NCBI RefSeq assembly: GCF_025685655.1
Contig: NZ_JAGSYG010000007.1
Span: forward strand, 225,118-289,117
Source of the DNA: Acidicapsa ligni
Lineage (GTDB): Bacteria; Acidobacteriota; Terriglobia; Terriglobales; Acidobacteriaceae
Direction: 5' to 3'
Length of the DNA: 64,000 bases
Positions within the stretch are counted from its first letter, which is position 1; each line of letters starts with the position of its first letter. The translations under genes were made by a program, and so were the position numbers. The notes beneath the pieces are model-generated. The model worked only from the letters and a program-made list of their open reading frames with translations, was not told the origin of the DNA and made no database searches. This document shows positions 41,539-51,941 of the stretch, piece after piece.

Positions 41539-44500
41539 TTCGCGCCCTTGTTGATTTTGCGCTGAAGAACCGCTGGCTTGTGCTGGCAGGGGTGATCCTG
41601 CTGACGGCGTGGGGTGTCCTGTCGTTTCGCAACTTGCCGATTGAAGCCTATCCGGATGTCGCCAACAATTACGTTCAGGTGATCACGCAGTGGCCCGGAC
41701 GCTCGGCTGAAGAGATCGAGCGCCAGGTTACGGTGCCTGTTGAGATCCAGATGGCGGGTATTCCGCACATGACGCATCTGCGATCGTTTTCGCTGGCGGG
41801 TATCTCAAGCCTGACGATGACGTTCGACGATGAGTCGAAGAACGATGTGAACCGCGAGCATGTACTGGAGCGGCTGAACCAGGTGACTCTGCCTGCGGGG
41901 CTGGTGCCGCAGATGGGTACGGACTGGAGCCCGGTTGGCCAGATCTACTGGTACACGCTGGAGAGCACGAACCCGGCTTACGATGCAATGGAGAAGAAGT
42001 CGCTCGAAGACTGGACTCTTGAGAAGCAGTTCAAGCAGGTTACAGGTGTAGTGGATGTAGCCAGCTTTGGCGGGCCTACGCGTGAGTACCAGATCAAGCT
42101 CGACCCGGACAAGCTGATCTCTTATGGCCTGAATATCGGCCAGGTCGAACAGCAGGTCACGAACAACAACACCAATGCGGGCGGCAGCTTTATCGAGCAG
42201 GGCGCACAGCAGATCAATGTGCAGTCGCTGGGCCTGTATACGAATGTTCAGGACATTGAAAATACGGTGATCAAGACGCAGGCAGGCACTGCGTTGAAGA
42301 TAAAAGATATCGGCACAGTGACGCAGGGGCCGAAGATTCGACTGGGGCAGATTGGTCGCGCCTGGCATCATAACGATGGTTCGATTGTGGACAATGAGGA
42401 CACGGTCGAAGGCGTTGTACTGTTGCAGAAAGGACAGGACTCAGACCCGGTACTGGAAGGCATTCATGCGAAGGTTGAGGAGCTAAACAACCACATTCTT
42501 CCGCCGGGAGTAAAGGTCGTTCCATTCCTGGATCGCTCGGTGCTGGTGCACTTTACTGTGCATACGGTGGAGCACAACCTGGCCGAGGGTGTGATTCTTG
42601 TTTCGCTGATTCTGTTTGTCTTTCTAGGCAATGTACGTGGCGCGATTATTGTGGCGCTGACGATTCCCTTCTCGTTGCTGTTCGCTTCGATTCTGCTGGA
42701 CCTGAACCATATTCCGGCGAACTTGCTGTCGTTGGGTGCGTTGGACTTTGGCATGGTGGTGGATGGTGCGGTGGTGATGATTGAAAACATCATTCGCCAT
42801 CTTGCACATAAGAACGATCCGCATACTCCGCAACAGAAGATTCGCGATGCGGCGCAGGAAGTGCAGCGGCCGGTCTTCTTTGCAATCGCCATCATCATCA
42901 CTGCATATCTGCCGATCTTTACGCTGCAGGCCGTCGAGGGGCGTTTGTTCAAACCGATGGCGTGGACGGTGGCGTTTGCGCTGCTGGGCGCGTTGACCTT
43001 TTCGATTGTGGTGGCCCCGGTGCTGGCGAGTCTGTTGTTCAGCAAGGGTGCGAAGGAGTGGGAAAACCCGCTTATGGGCTGGCTGGTGCGTCATTACCGC
43101 ACGAGCGTTCGATGGGCGATTGAACATAGTAAGGTCACGGTCGGCGTGGCGCTGGTGATCTTTGCGACTGCGATGTTTCTCAACTTCGGAGGCGTGATTG
43201 GATCGGAGTTCCTGCCTCATCTGGATGAAGGCGCGATCTGGGTGCGCGGTTCGCTGGCACCGAGCCAGGGACCGACGTCGAGCATTGACTTTACCAATCG
43301 AGCTCGCGTTATTCTGGCTGCTTTTCCTGAAGTGATTCAAGTGGTAAGCCAGACGGGAAGACCGGATGATGGAACGGACGTTACTGGATTTTTCAATACG
43401 GAATACTTCGTCGATCTGAAGCAGAAGGAAGATTGGCGTCCGGTGTTTCATCAGAACAAGGACGCGCTGATCGCTGCGATGGATAAGCAGTTGGAGGGCA
43501 AGTTTCCGGGAGTGATCTGGAACTTTTCGCAGCCGATTTCAGACAACATGGAAGAAGCTGTCTCGGGCGTGAAAGGCGAACTTGCGGTGAAGCTTTACGG
43601 CGACGATCTGAAGACGCTGGAAGCGAAGGCGCAGGAGATTGTGAACGAGATGTCGTCCATCCAAGGTGTGCGGGATCTTGGGATTTTTCGCATCATTGGG
43701 CAGCCTAATCTGAATCTCACTGTCGATCGACAATCGGCTGCGCGTTTTGGAATCAACGTGGCCGATATTCAGGATGCTATCCAGACGGCAGTGGGTGGCA
43801 ATGCTGTGACGCAGGTACAACAGGGTGAAGCACGTTACGATGTGACGATTCGCTATGAGAAGCAGTACCGCGATACACAGGATGCTATTGAAAATATTCG
43901 ACTGCTTTCACCGAGTGGGGAACGAGTTTCATTGGCCCAGGTAACGAAGATCTCAAAGGATGATGGAGCAGAGGAGATTTATCGCGAGGGAGGACAGCGC
44001 TATATCGCGATCAAGTACTCGGTGCGCGGACGCGACCTGGGATCTACGGTGGAAGAGGCGATCGACAAGGTTAACAAGCTGGTGAAATTGCCTCCTGGTT
44101 ACCACACGGAATGGGCGGGCGAATATGAGAGCCAGAAGCGTGCAAACAAGCGTATGGCAATCGTCGTTCCGATCACGCTGCTGGGGATCTTCCTGATTCT
44201 CTACATGATGTTTGGCTCGCTGAAGTGGGCGCTGCTGATTGTGGCGAGTGTCTTCATGTCGAGTATTGGCGGACCGCTGGCGTTGTTTATCACGCATACG
44301 AATTTCAGCGTGTCGTCGGGGGTTGGATTCCTGGCACTGTTTGGAGTCTCGGTGCAAACGGGCGTGATCATGCTGGAGTACATCAACCAGCTCCGCGCTC
44401 GGCGCAGAGGGATGCAGGAAGACAAGAAGGGCGACATCATCGAGGCTGCAGTAGAGGGTGCAGTTCTGCGACTGAGGCCGATCATGATGACGATGCTGGT

Positions 44501-44696
44501 GGCGACACTGGGACTGATGCCTGCGGCGCTTTCGCATGGAATCGGTTCGGATTCGCAGAGGCCGTTTGCGATTGTGATTGTGGGCGGACTGCTGGCTAAC
44601 CTGGTGATTGGCGTGTTCCTGCTGCCGACGCTTTATGTGATGTTTGCAGGGGATAACGACAAGTTGCCCAAGGTTGAGGGTGATGAGGAGTTTTAG
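41535..44696 (+). CDS. Heavy-metal efflux RND transporter (CusA/CzcA family)
   Basis: The 1053-residue inner-membrane proton/substrate antiporter has 12 membrane helices and two large periplasmic loops. The TM4 motif DFGMVVDGAVVMIEN keeps the Asp-x5-Asp-x6-Glu proton-relay triad (6 and 7 residue spacing) that characterises CzcA-type heavy-metal pumps. FRNLPIEAYPDVAN and WPGRSAEEIERQVTVPVE are family landmarks near the N-terminus. It exports divalent or monovalent metal cations; the particular metal is not deducible. A 4-bp overlap with the adaptor start (ATGA) and a terminator 73 bp after the stop define the operon end. Confidence 0.94.
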   Translation: MIRALVDFALKNRWLVLAGVILLTAWGVLSFRNLPIEAYPDVANNYVQVITQWPGRSAEEIERQVTVPVEIQMAGIPHMTHLRSFSLAGISSLTMTFDDESKNDVNREHVLERLNQVTLPAGLVPQMGTDWSPVGQIYWYTLESTNPAYDAMEKKSLEDWTLEKQFKQVTGVVDVASFGGPTREYQIKLDPDKLISYGLNIGQVEQQVTNNNTNAGGSFIEQGAQQINVQSLGLYTNVQDIENTVIKTQAGTALKIKDIGTVTQGPKIRLGQIGRAWHHNDGSIVDNEDTVEGVVLLQKGQDSDPVLEGIHAKVEELNNHILPPGVKVVPFLDRSVLVHFTVHTVEHNLAEGVILVSLILFVFLGNVRGAIIVALTIPFSLLFASILLDLNHIPANLLSLGALDFGMVVDGAVVMIENIIRHLAHKNDPHTPQQKIRDAAQEVQRPVFFAIAIIITAYLPIFTLQAVEGRLFKPMAWTVAFALLGALTFSIVVAPVLASLLFSKGAKEWENPLMGWLVRHYRTSVRWAIEHSKVTVGVALVIFATAMFLNFGGVIGSEFLPHLDEGAIWVRGSLAPSQGPTSSIDFTNRARVILAAFPEVIQVVSQTGRPDDGTDVTGFFNTEYFVDLKQKEDWRPVFHQNKDALIAAMDKQLEGKFPGVIWNFSQPISDNMEEAVSGVKGELAVKLYGDDLKTLEAKAQEIVNEMSSIQGVRDLGIFRIIGQPNLNLTVDRQSAARFGINVADIQDAIQTAVGGNAVTQVQQGEARYDVTIRYEKQYRDTQDAIENIRLLSPSGERVSLAQVTKISKDDGAEEIYREGGQRYIAIKYSVRGRDLGSTVEEAIDKVNKLVKLPPGYHTEWAGEYESQKRANKRMAIVVPITLLGIFLILYMMFGSLKWALLIVASVFMSSIGGPLALFITHTNFSVSSGVGFLALFGVSVQTGVIMLEYINQLRARRRGMQEDKKGDIIEAAVEGAVLRLRPIMMTMLVATLGLMPAALSHGIGSDSQRPFAIVIVGGLLANLVIGVFLLPTLYVMFAGDNDKLPKVEGDEEF

Positions 44697-44768
44697 AGTG
44701 GAATCCGATACTCGGATTTTGCTCTAGCCGCGCCTTAGGCTGGCAACGCAACATAAGCAATGAAGATT

Positions 44769-44816
44769 CGGGGATGTTGATGCGGAGTGATCCGGACAAC
44801 ATCTCCGATTTTGTTT
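44769..44816 (+). terminator. Rho-independent terminator after the RND operon
   Basis: CGGGGATGTTG (44769-44779) pairs with CAACATCTCCG (44797-44807), 11 pairs with one G-U wobble. ATTTTGTTTT follows. It may also serve the convergent ABC permease gene. Confidence 0.85.
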
Positions 44817-44834
44817 TGCCCGATTTGCTTTTGG

Positions 44835-47405
44835 CTACTCTTCGCGCAGGACTTCGAGGGGACGCAGGCCGAGGATTCGATAGCTGGCGAGCCATCCGGT
44901 GGCGGCGGCGAGGACTGCGGTGCCTCCGAGGGCGATGCAGGTGGCTGACCAGTCGAGACGCCATTGCGTTTCCATCTGATGCAACAGGGCGGCTGTGAGC
45001 AGGTTGGCGAAGACTGCGCCTACTGTGCCTGCGAGCAAGCCGAGGACGCTGAATTCTACCGAAAAGATGCGTATGATGCGGCCTCTTGTGGCTCCGAGGG
45101 TCTTGAGCACTACGGCTTCACGGGTGCGTCGGAAACGCGTGCTGGCGATGCTGGAGGCGAGGATCATGAGGCCCGCGAAGATGGAGAATCCTGCGAGGAA
45201 TCGTATGACGAAGGTGATCTGATTGACTACGCTTTCGATGCGGTCGAGAACATCGGCGAGATTGATCACGGTCACGGTTGGGAACGACGTGAAGAGCGCT
45301 CGCTCTATCTGCGAAACCTGAGTGGAGTTGACGCGGACTGCTCCGTACCAAACGGCGGTTGCGTCCTTGAGTATGCCGGAGGGAAGCATGAAGTTGCTGC
45401 GGCCGGCGATGTGCTGAGCGTCCGAGTGGAAGATTGCGGCGACTTTGAGCGGGACAGTCTGGCCGGATATTTCTACCTCAACAGAGGAGCCGACGGTGAC
45501 GTGAATGCGGCTGGCTACGCCAATTTCGATGGCGATCTGATGAGCATTGGCTGCATCCTGCGGACTCCACCATTTGCCTTGTACCAGGCGGTCACCAGCG
45601 GGAAGATCGTCGGCCCAGCTTAGCTGGACGCTTTCCAACATGCGCCGGGGAAAGTGCTCGATCTTGAACTGATCGAGGGGCGTACCGTTGACGGAGATGA
45701 AGCGTCCGCTGACTACGGGGAGAAGTTCAAGTTGCTGGAGGACGCCGGGCTGATTTTGAAAGAACTGCTTCATGCCCGGAACTTCATCGGAGGTGATGTC
45801 GACGAGGAAGATGTTGGGAAGCTTGGGGGATGCGGTTTGCTGGATCTCACGCAGCACCTGGGACTGCATGAGGTAGACGGTGAGAATGAGCATCACTCCG
45901 GTACCGAGTGCGGCCAATACGGCGGAGGACTGGTTGCCGGGCCGGTAGAGGTTGGCTAGGCCCTGACGAAGGAATTGCGGGAGGCGCAGGCGCACGAGTT
46001 TGAGAAGCCAGCGAAGCAGGCGCAGAAAGACAGCCGAGAGCGCCAGCAGGACGGTGAGGATTGCGACGAGCGCTCCTCCGAACCACGCTCCGACTTTTAG
46101 TGAGTCGCTCAGGGCGGCAGCGATTCCGGCGAGAGCGGCGAGGATGATGACGGCGGTGACGATCTGGAGTTTGCGTTGGCCCCAGCGACGCAGGAAGGCG
46201 CTAATTCCCTTCTCTTCTGAGTCTTCTACGAGTCGGCGCAGGACGAGAATGGGGCGGACTTTGCGGACGTCGAGCAATGGCGGAAGGCAAAACAGGAGGG
46301 TGGTCAGGAGGCCGGTGGCTAGTCCTGCCAGGGCTGAGCGCCAGGGGAAGGCGAGGACTGCGTGGACGGGCAGCAGATTGCCAAAGACGGCGGGGAGCGC
46401 CATCATGACTCCGACGCCTGCGACTACGCCGAGGATGGCTCCAGCGAGGCCGAGGCCCATCGTTTGCAGGAGAAAGATGCGCAGCAGGTCGCCGGAGCCG
46501 GCGCCGATGGCTTTGAGGATGGCGAGGACGTCCATGCGCTGCTCAAGATGGGCGTGCATGGACATGGCTACGCCGATGGCTCCGAGAACCATAGCTACGA
46601 GGCAGATGAGGCTGAGGATGGAGGTGGCACGGTCGAGGCCTTCGGTGAGTGCGGGGTTGCCTTCGCGGTAGTCGATGACCTGGGCTTCGGGCAGGATGGT
46701 TTCAAGCTGCTTGCGGACCGCGGCGAGATCGGCGGTAGGCGGAATCTGGACGAGCAGGCGCTCGGTGGCGCGGCTGCCTGCGGCCAAGAGGCCGGTGGCT
46801 TCCAGTGCGCTACGAGAGATCAGAACGCGAGGCCCAAGGCCTGCTCCAGCGGTGAGGCGGTCGGGTTCCTGAATGAGTTGGGCGGCGATGCGAAAGGTAT
46901 GGCCACCGAGGCGCAGGTTATCGCCGACGCGGGCGTGCAGACGGATGAGAAATTCTTCGGCGACGACGACGGAGTTGTCCGTGAGAGCGGACTGGAGCGG
47001 CATTTGCGGGTCCAGCACGGCGTGGCCGTAGTACGGGTATTGCGTGGGATCGATGGCTTTAAGGGAGACGAGAATCGGAACCGGATCGGGCGGGACGGAG
47101 GCCATGGAGATGGTTTCAGTGGCCCATGTCAGGTGAATTCCCTGCGCTTTCAGCGCCTCAAGCTTTTGCTTTACTGTGTCGGAAGGCTGCTGGTAGGTGC
47201 GTGCGGCGAGATCACCGGCCATGAGGGAGCGGGCTTCGCGGGTGAGGGTGGTTCGGAAGCTTTCGCTGAAGCCACGAACGCCGACGAGGGCGGCTACTCC
47301 CACGGCTACGGACAGGACGACGAAGACGAATTTTCCCGGAGCGGAGCGCAGGTCACGTCCGGCGATGGTGGCGGCACGGCGCCAGGTAAGAGAGCGTTGT
47401 GCCAT
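44835..47405 (-). CDS. ABC transporter permease, FtsX/YbbP-like
   Basis: This 856-residue protein has a first membrane segment (FVFVVLSVAVGVAALVGVRG), a large periplasmic MacB/FtsX-type domain, and two FtsX permease units with about ten membrane helices in all (for example SILSLICLVAMVLGAIGVAMSMHAH and VIRFLAGFSIFAGLMILASSI). Length and double-FtsX architecture match YbbP. Such systems are thought to act on envelope lipids or lipoproteins or to work mechanically, not to import nutrients. It begins directly after the stop of its ATPase gene and is convergent with the RND operon. Confidence 0.9.
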   Translation of the reverse strand: MAQRSLTWRRAATIAGRDLRSAPGKFVFVVLSVAVGVAALVGVRGFSESFRTTLTREARSLMAGDLAARTYQQPSDTVKQKLEALKAQGIHLTWATETISMASVPPDPVPILVSLKAIDPTQYPYYGHAVLDPQMPLQSALTDNSVVVAEEFLIRLHARVGDNLRLGGHTFRIAAQLIQEPDRLTAGAGLGPRVLISRSALEATGLLAAGSRATERLLVQIPPTADLAAVRKQLETILPEAQVIDYREGNPALTEGLDRATSILSLICLVAMVLGAIGVAMSMHAHLEQRMDVLAILKAIGAGSGDLLRIFLLQTMGLGLAGAILGVVAGVGVMMALPAVFGNLLPVHAVLAFPWRSALAGLATGLLTTLLFCLPPLLDVRKVRPILVLRRLVEDSEEKGISAFLRRWGQRKLQIVTAVIILAALAGIAAALSDSLKVGAWFGGALVAILTVLLALSAVFLRLLRWLLKLVRLRLPQFLRQGLANLYRPGNQSSAVLAALGTGVMLILTVYLMQSQVLREIQQTASPKLPNIFLVDITSDEVPGMKQFFQNQPGVLQQLELLPVVSGRFISVNGTPLDQFKIEHFPRRMLESVQLSWADDLPAGDRLVQGKWWSPQDAANAHQIAIEIGVASRIHVTVGSSVEVEISGQTVPLKVAAIFHSDAQHIAGRSNFMLPSGILKDATAVWYGAVRVNSTQVSQIERALFTSFPTVTVINLADVLDRIESVVNQITFVIRFLAGFSIFAGLMILASSIASTRFRRTREAVVLKTLGATRGRIIRIFSVEFSVLGLLAGTVGAVFANLLTAALLHQMETQWRLDWSATCIALGGTAVLAAATGWLASYRILGLRPLEVLREE

Positions 47406-48098
<693 letters not shown>

Positions 48099-48241
48099 CC
48101 ATATCTCCAATAATTTTTGCCGGGCCGGGCATCGGTTCTGCTTCGGGCCTGCCTTGATGTTACGCAGTTTTTGGCGGCAGCGTTCCTTTTGTGACCAATC
48201 CGATGCGTTGCGGGGCGATGCGGGATTGGTACACTGCACGG

Positions 48242-48886
48242 GTGAAGAGAGTTTTCAGGGTAACAATTTTCAGGGCAGCGATTCTCTGCGCATTCTGCCT
48301 GATGATGGTTCAGGCGCGTGCGGCTGGTCCTCAGAAGACGCTGGTTTGTTTTGGCGATAGCATCACTGCCGGATATGGATTGAACGATGCGGTGAAGCAG
48401 GCCTATCCGGCGGTACTGGAGCGGTTGCTGACGGCGAAGGGATATTCGTATCGCGTTGTGAACCGCGGCGTGAGCGGGGACACGACCAAGGACGCCCTGG
48501 CGCGAGTGAACTCGATTGTGGCGCTGCATCCGGATGTGGTGCTGGTGGAGTTTGGCGGGAACGACGGCCTGCGCGGTCTGCCGATGGAGATCACGCGGAA
48601 GAATCTCGATGGCGTGCTGACGGCGTTACAGGCGGCGCATATTCGCGTGTTGCTGGTGGGTATTACGCTGCCGCCTAATTATGGCGCCGAGTACATCAAG
48701 AGCTTCGATGCGGTATACAGGGACGCTTCGGCGAAGCATCATGTAGCGCTGATGCCGATGCTTTACGAAGGAATCTACGCGATGCCGGGGACGGTCCAGG
48801 AGGATGGGATACATCCGACGGCGAAGGGTTCGCAGTTGATTGCGGAGCACCTTTTGCCATTTGTGATGCCGCTCCTGCGCCGGTAG
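48242..48886 (+). CDS. SGNH/GDSL-family arylesterase (TesA-like)
   Basis: This protein of about 214 residues has a signal peptide (VTIFRAAILCAFCLMMVQARA) and the SGNH blocks: VCFGDSITAGYG (catalytic Ser), GGNDGLRG (Asn) and DGIHPTAKG (Asp and His). It resembles E. coli TesA, a periplasmic thioesterase/lysophospholipase, and as in E. coli it is divergent from a YbbA/YbbP-type exporter. The start is uncertain. GTG at 48242 gives a canonical signal peptide, while an ATG at 48218 or a GTG at 48191 would add 8 or 17 residues. It ends 2 bp before the convergent DUF1801 gene. Confidence 0.9.
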   Translation: MKRVFRVTIFRAAILCAFCLMMVQARAAGPQKTLVCFGDSITAGYGLNDAVKQAYPAVLERLLTAKGYSYRVVNRGVSGDTTKDALARVNSIVALHPDVVLVEFGGNDGLRGLPMEITRKNLDGVLTALQAAHIRVLLVGITLPPNYGAEYIKSFDAVYRDASAKHHVALMPMLYEGIYAMPGTVQEDGIHPTAKGSQLIAEHLLPFVMPLLRR

Positions 48887-48887
48887 C

Positions 48888-49307
48888 TTAGGACTTCGCT
48901 TTTTTCGACGGCTTTGACTTGCCAGAACTGTTGAGGGCAATTGCCTGGAGAATGAGCGCCTTGAAGGCGGACTCGTCCATTGTTTCTCCCTGGTGGATGT
49001 CGATCGCGCGGCGGGTGTTTCCTTCGAGGCTGGAATTGAAGAGGTGGTCGGGATCCGGCAGAGACGCACCCTTGGCGAAGGTCAGCTTCACGACACTTTT
49101 ATAGGATTCGCCTGTGCAGAGGATGCCGTCATGCGACCAGACGGGCGTACCCATCCACTTCCACTCCTCGATGACCTGCGGGTCTGCTTCCTGGATGAGC
49201 TTGCGCATTCTGCTGAGGGTTTCTCCGCGCCAGTCTCCTAGTTCGGCAATTTTCTTTGAGATGAGTTCCGATGCTGGCTGGGCTTGGCTTGCGTCTGATT
49301 TTTCCAT
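48888..49307 (-). CDS. DUF1801 (YdhG-like) domain protein
   Basis: This protein of about 139 residues has the compact DUF1801 pattern: MRKLIQEADPQVIEEWKWMG, TPVWSHDGILCTGE, YKSVVKLTFAKGASLPDP and GNTRRAIDIHQGE. It ends in a Lys/Ser-rich tail (GKSKPSKKAKS). The family is small, cytosolic and of unsettled biochemistry, with a Bet v1-like or helical fold suggested. The ATG at 49307 has AGGAAGAAAA directly upstream. The open frame continues far upstream through a hairpin repeat, which is spurious. Confidence 0.82.
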   Translation of the reverse strand: MEKSDASQAQPASELISKKIAELGDWRGETLSRMRKLIQEADPQVIEEWKWMGTPVWSHDGILCTGESYKSVVKLTFAKGASLPDPDHLFNSSLEGNTRRAIDIHQGETMDESAFKALILQAIALNSSGKSKPSKKAKS

Positions 49308-49449
49308 GTTTTCTTCCTGGGTCTGATTTGGAAGTTCCTGGTGAGTCTTCATTCGCTGACAGTGGGTGGTTGTGTCAGCGAGGGTTCTCTTTGAAATAAC
49401 ATCTGGATTTGGGGTTGTAAATGGAAAAGGGGATTGGGTTGGTGTTTTG

Positions 49450-49543
49450 GGAGAAGCAGATTCCCTGCGGGAATGACAGACAGAACGGCAAGGGCAAAAA
49501 CAAAAGCACGGGCAAGGGCAAAAACAAAGGCAACGGCAAAAGC
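49450..49543 (+). repeat. Composite hairpin/hexamer repeat, copy H
   Basis: The core AGAAGCAGATTCCCTGCGGG starts at 49452 (loop variant TGC). It is followed by about ten hexamers of the AAcGGC/AAgGGC/AAaAAC type to 49543. Orientation matches F and G. The rest of the 49308-49686 gap shows no gene. Confidence 0.87.
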
Positions 49544-49686
49544 TTGGGGGAATGGGGAGTAAAAAGGGGGGGTATAAAACAGCAGAGCTTAGACCGTAGG
49601 GGGAGTACGGGCTAAGCTCTGCGCTTCGTGCGGCGGTTAAGCTGCACAAACTTGAAATGAAATGGCGTGATGCTTTTGAAAATTTA

Positions 49687-49763
49687 TGGTGCGCCCAGAG
49701 AGATTCGAACTCCCGACCTGTTGATTCGTAGTCAACCGCTCTATCCAGCTGAGCTATAGGCGC
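49687..49763 (-). tRNA. tRNA-Arg (ACG anticodon)
   Basis: On the minus strand GCGCCTA pairs with TGGGCGC (one G-T pair) and CCA is encoded. The anticodon stem GTTGA/TCAAC encloses CTACGAA, giving anticodon ACG. TAGCTCAGCTGGATAGAGC is the D-arm. Confidence 0.95.
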
Positions 49764-49862
49764 ACATGGGTTCGTTTCCGAACCTTCATCAGATTACCAA
49801 GAAATTGACGCTGAGGCAATGGCTGGCGAAGGCCATGTGCCTGATCTGCATAATGCTTGCGT

Positions 49863-50177
49863 TTATGCCTTTGCGGGAACGGCGCTGAGTGTAACCGATG
49901 GCGAGATTACAGGGACAGCGGGCGGCAGTTCGGGAAGCGGAGCCGGTGCTTCGACAGGCGGAAGTTCTTCGATGAGCTGGAGACCGGAGCGCCGGACGAG
50001 TTGTGTCACGGTTGCGGCATTGAGGCGGGTGGCATCGTATTCAACGCGCAAGGTGCTGGCAGCTCGATCGAAGGTGAGGCGGCGGATTCCGTAGACTTCA
50101 CGCGTGTTGGCGAGGGCGAAGGCTTCCGTTTCGTTGGGCTGGCCGGTGTAGCGGAAGAGTATTTCTAGCTGCGTCAT
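49863..50177 (-). CDS. HMA-like ferredoxin-fold protein without the CxxC metal motif
   Basis: The product is about 104 residues. Its first 70 residues (LEILFRYTGQPNETEAFALA, VYGIRRLTFDRAASTLRVEYDATRLNAATVTQLVRRSGLQL) follow the beta-alpha-beta-beta-alpha-beta pattern of heavy-metal-associated domains. The metal-binding CxxC loop is replaced. A Pro-rich tail (PPVEAPAPLPELPPAVP) follows. It lies 41 bp downstream of the TlpA-like gene on the same strand. Function is unknown. The fold assignment rests on pattern alone. Confidence 0.65.
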   Translation of the reverse strand: MTQLEILFRYTGQPNETEAFALANTREVYGIRRLTFDRAASTLRVEYDATRLNAATVTQLVRRSGLQLIEELPPVEAPAPLPELPPAVPVISPSVTLSAVPAKA

Positions 50178-50218
50178 AGCTGCATGATACCAAGCATGGG
50201 TTGCTGAGTGGAATGATT

Positions 50219-50710
50219 TCAGAGTGAACTGAGATAGCTGCGAATTTCGGGCGTGCTCCAGTCTTCTGCGCCGATGAACCTGCGACGGATTTTGCCCTGG
50301 CGGTCGATGACGAAGGTTTCCGGCCACATCTCGGTGTGATATTTGGTGGCGACTGTTTCCTGGGGGTCGCGGACGGTGAGGAGATCGACGTGATGGTTGA
50401 CGAGGAAGCGCTTGTAGGCGTCCTCGTCTTCGTCGATGCTGATGGCCAGTACGGCGATCTCGGGGTGCTGGCGCTGGAGTTCGAGCAAAGAAGGCAGCTC
50501 AAGGATGCAGGGGACGCACCAACTGGCCCAGAAGTTCACGAGAACGACTTTGCCTTTGTAGTCGGCGAGATGAATGTGGGTGGCGCCATCGGAGATGTTG
50601 AAGTCAGGCGCGGGTCTACCTGTCTGCGAGGGATGGTTGCCGCGGTCGCAGCCGGTGATGGCGACTAGCAGAAGTCCGCAGAGCAGCGATGAAAGTCGGA
50701 AGGTTCGCAC
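50219..50710 (-). CDS. TlpA-like thioredoxin-fold lipoprotein
   Basis: This protein of about 163 residues has a lipoprotein signal (LSSLLCGLLLVAITGC) and a TlpA/ResA-type thioredoxin domain. GRPAPDFNISD precedes VVLVNFWASWCVPC, which carries the redox CxxC, then LAISIDEDEDAYKRFL and the cis-Pro segment PETFVIDRQGKI. It should reduce disulfides of exported proteins, perhaps in cytochrome maturation. The GTG at 50710 gives a canonical signal. The ATG at 50746 would add 12 residues and overlap the divergent glycosyltransferase start. Confidence 0.88.
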   Translation of the reverse strand: MRTFRLSSLLCGLLLVAITGCDRGNHPSQTGRPAPDFNISDGATHIHLADYKGKVVLVNFWASWCVPCILELPSLLELQRQHPEIAVLAISIDEDEDAYKRFLVNHHVDLLTVRDPQETVATKYHTEMWPETFVIDRQGKIRRRFIGAEDWSTPEIRSYLSSL

Positions 50711-50744
50711 GTACTTATAATACGGAGCTGAGGGTTGGTATGCC

Positions 50745-51818
50745 ATGCCGGAGCCTTTGCTGGAGACGAAGATGGAAGACGCGGCACGGATGGAGCTGAC
50801 GGTAATTGTTCCTGCGCGCGATGAAGAGGACTGTGTTGGGGCGTGTCTCGCGTCCCTGGTGGGGCAGTCGGATGAGTTTTTTCTACTGGGACGGGACTGG
50901 GAGTTGCTGGTGGTCGATGACGGATCGACGGACCGGACCGGGGAAATTGCCAAGGGGTTCGCCGGTGTGACCGTGATGGAACCTGCGAGACTTGAGAAGG
51001 GTTGGACGGGCAAGGCGAATGCCTGCTGGACGGCGGCGCAGCAGGCACGGGGGAGTTGGCTGCTGTTTACTGACGCCGATACGGTGCATGAGGCGGGAAA
51101 TCTGCGGCGGGCTATTCACGAGGCGGAGAAGCACAAGGTGGGAATGCTGTCATATTCGCCTCGGCAACTGGTTTCGGGGATCTGGCAACGGGCGCTGATG
51201 CCGCTGGTGTTTTGCGAGCTGGCGCTTTCGTATCCGCCGGAGAAGGTTTCAAATCCCGAGCTGCGAATTGCGGCGGCGAATGGGCAGTTTTTGCTGGTTT
51301 CGGCGGAGGGATATAAGGCGATTGGCGGCCACGCTTCGGTGAAGAGCGAGATTCTGGAGGATGTCGAGCTGGCTTTTCTGGCCAAGAAGCGGAAGGTTGG
51401 ACTGAGGTTTCGATATGCGGCGGATGCGCTCTCTACGCGAATGTACCGAACGACGGGCGCGATGCTTGAGGGATGGACGAAGAATCTGGCGCTGCTGTTT
51501 GGGAACTCATTGATGTTGGCGGCATGGCGGATTCTGGATGTGGCGCTGCTGGTTGGTCTACCGTTGCTGGCATGGGCTTACTGGGGCGCCGGGGTGCAGC
51601 AGCTTCCCTGGTTTACGGCAGGATGGCTGCTGGCGCTGGTATGGCTGCGGAATCTATGGCGTTTTTATGCACGGGTGGCCAAATCTAACTTCCCTGCTCT
51701 CGATGTAGCGATTTCTCCGCTGGCGCTGCCGCTGTTTGCCTTCCTGCTGTATCGGAGCTGGTTTCAGAACAAGATATTGCGGCGGGTTAACTGGAAGGGA
51801 CGAACTTATTCCGCTTGA
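50745..51818 (+). CDS. Family 2 glycosyltransferase with C-terminal membrane helices
   Basis: The 357-residue protein starts with a GT-A domain: LTVIVPARDEEDCV, LLVVDDGSTDRT, GKANACW, the metal-binding FTDADT and the acidic EDVELAF motif. A QRALMPLVF membrane-associated segment sits in the middle and three hydrophobic helices form the C-terminus (about 275-345). It resembles HpnB/CrtQ-like GT2 enzymes acting on lipid acceptors; the donor and acceptor are unknown. A TATAAT box at 50716-50721 could serve as its -10 element. It is divergent from the TlpA-like gene. Confidence 0.85.
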   Translation: MPEPLLETKMEDAARMELTVIVPARDEEDCVGACLASLVGQSDEFFLLGRDWELLVVDDGSTDRTGEIAKGFAGVTVMEPARLEKGWTGKANACWTAAQQARGSWLLFTDADTVHEAGNLRRAIHEAEKHKVGMLSYSPRQLVSGIWQRALMPLVFCELALSYPPEKVSNPELRIAAANGQFLLVSAEGYKAIGGHASVKSEILEDVELAFLAKKRKVGLRFRYAADALSTRMYRTTGAMLEGWTKNLALLFGNSLMLAAWRILDVALLVGLPLLAWAYWGAGVQQLPWFTAGWLLALVWLRNLWRFYARVAKSNFPALDVAISPLALPLFAFLLYRSWFQNKILRRVNWKGRTYSA

Positions 51819-51941
51819 ACGCTCTGTTTCATTCATTGCCTGGACGATAATTGGGAATTGAGCGGGCCGATTTTTCCTGTTCCTGGCGAAGCTTATGTAT
51901 TTAATTCCTTTGTGCATCTAACTCCCTGAGGTTGTGTTTCT

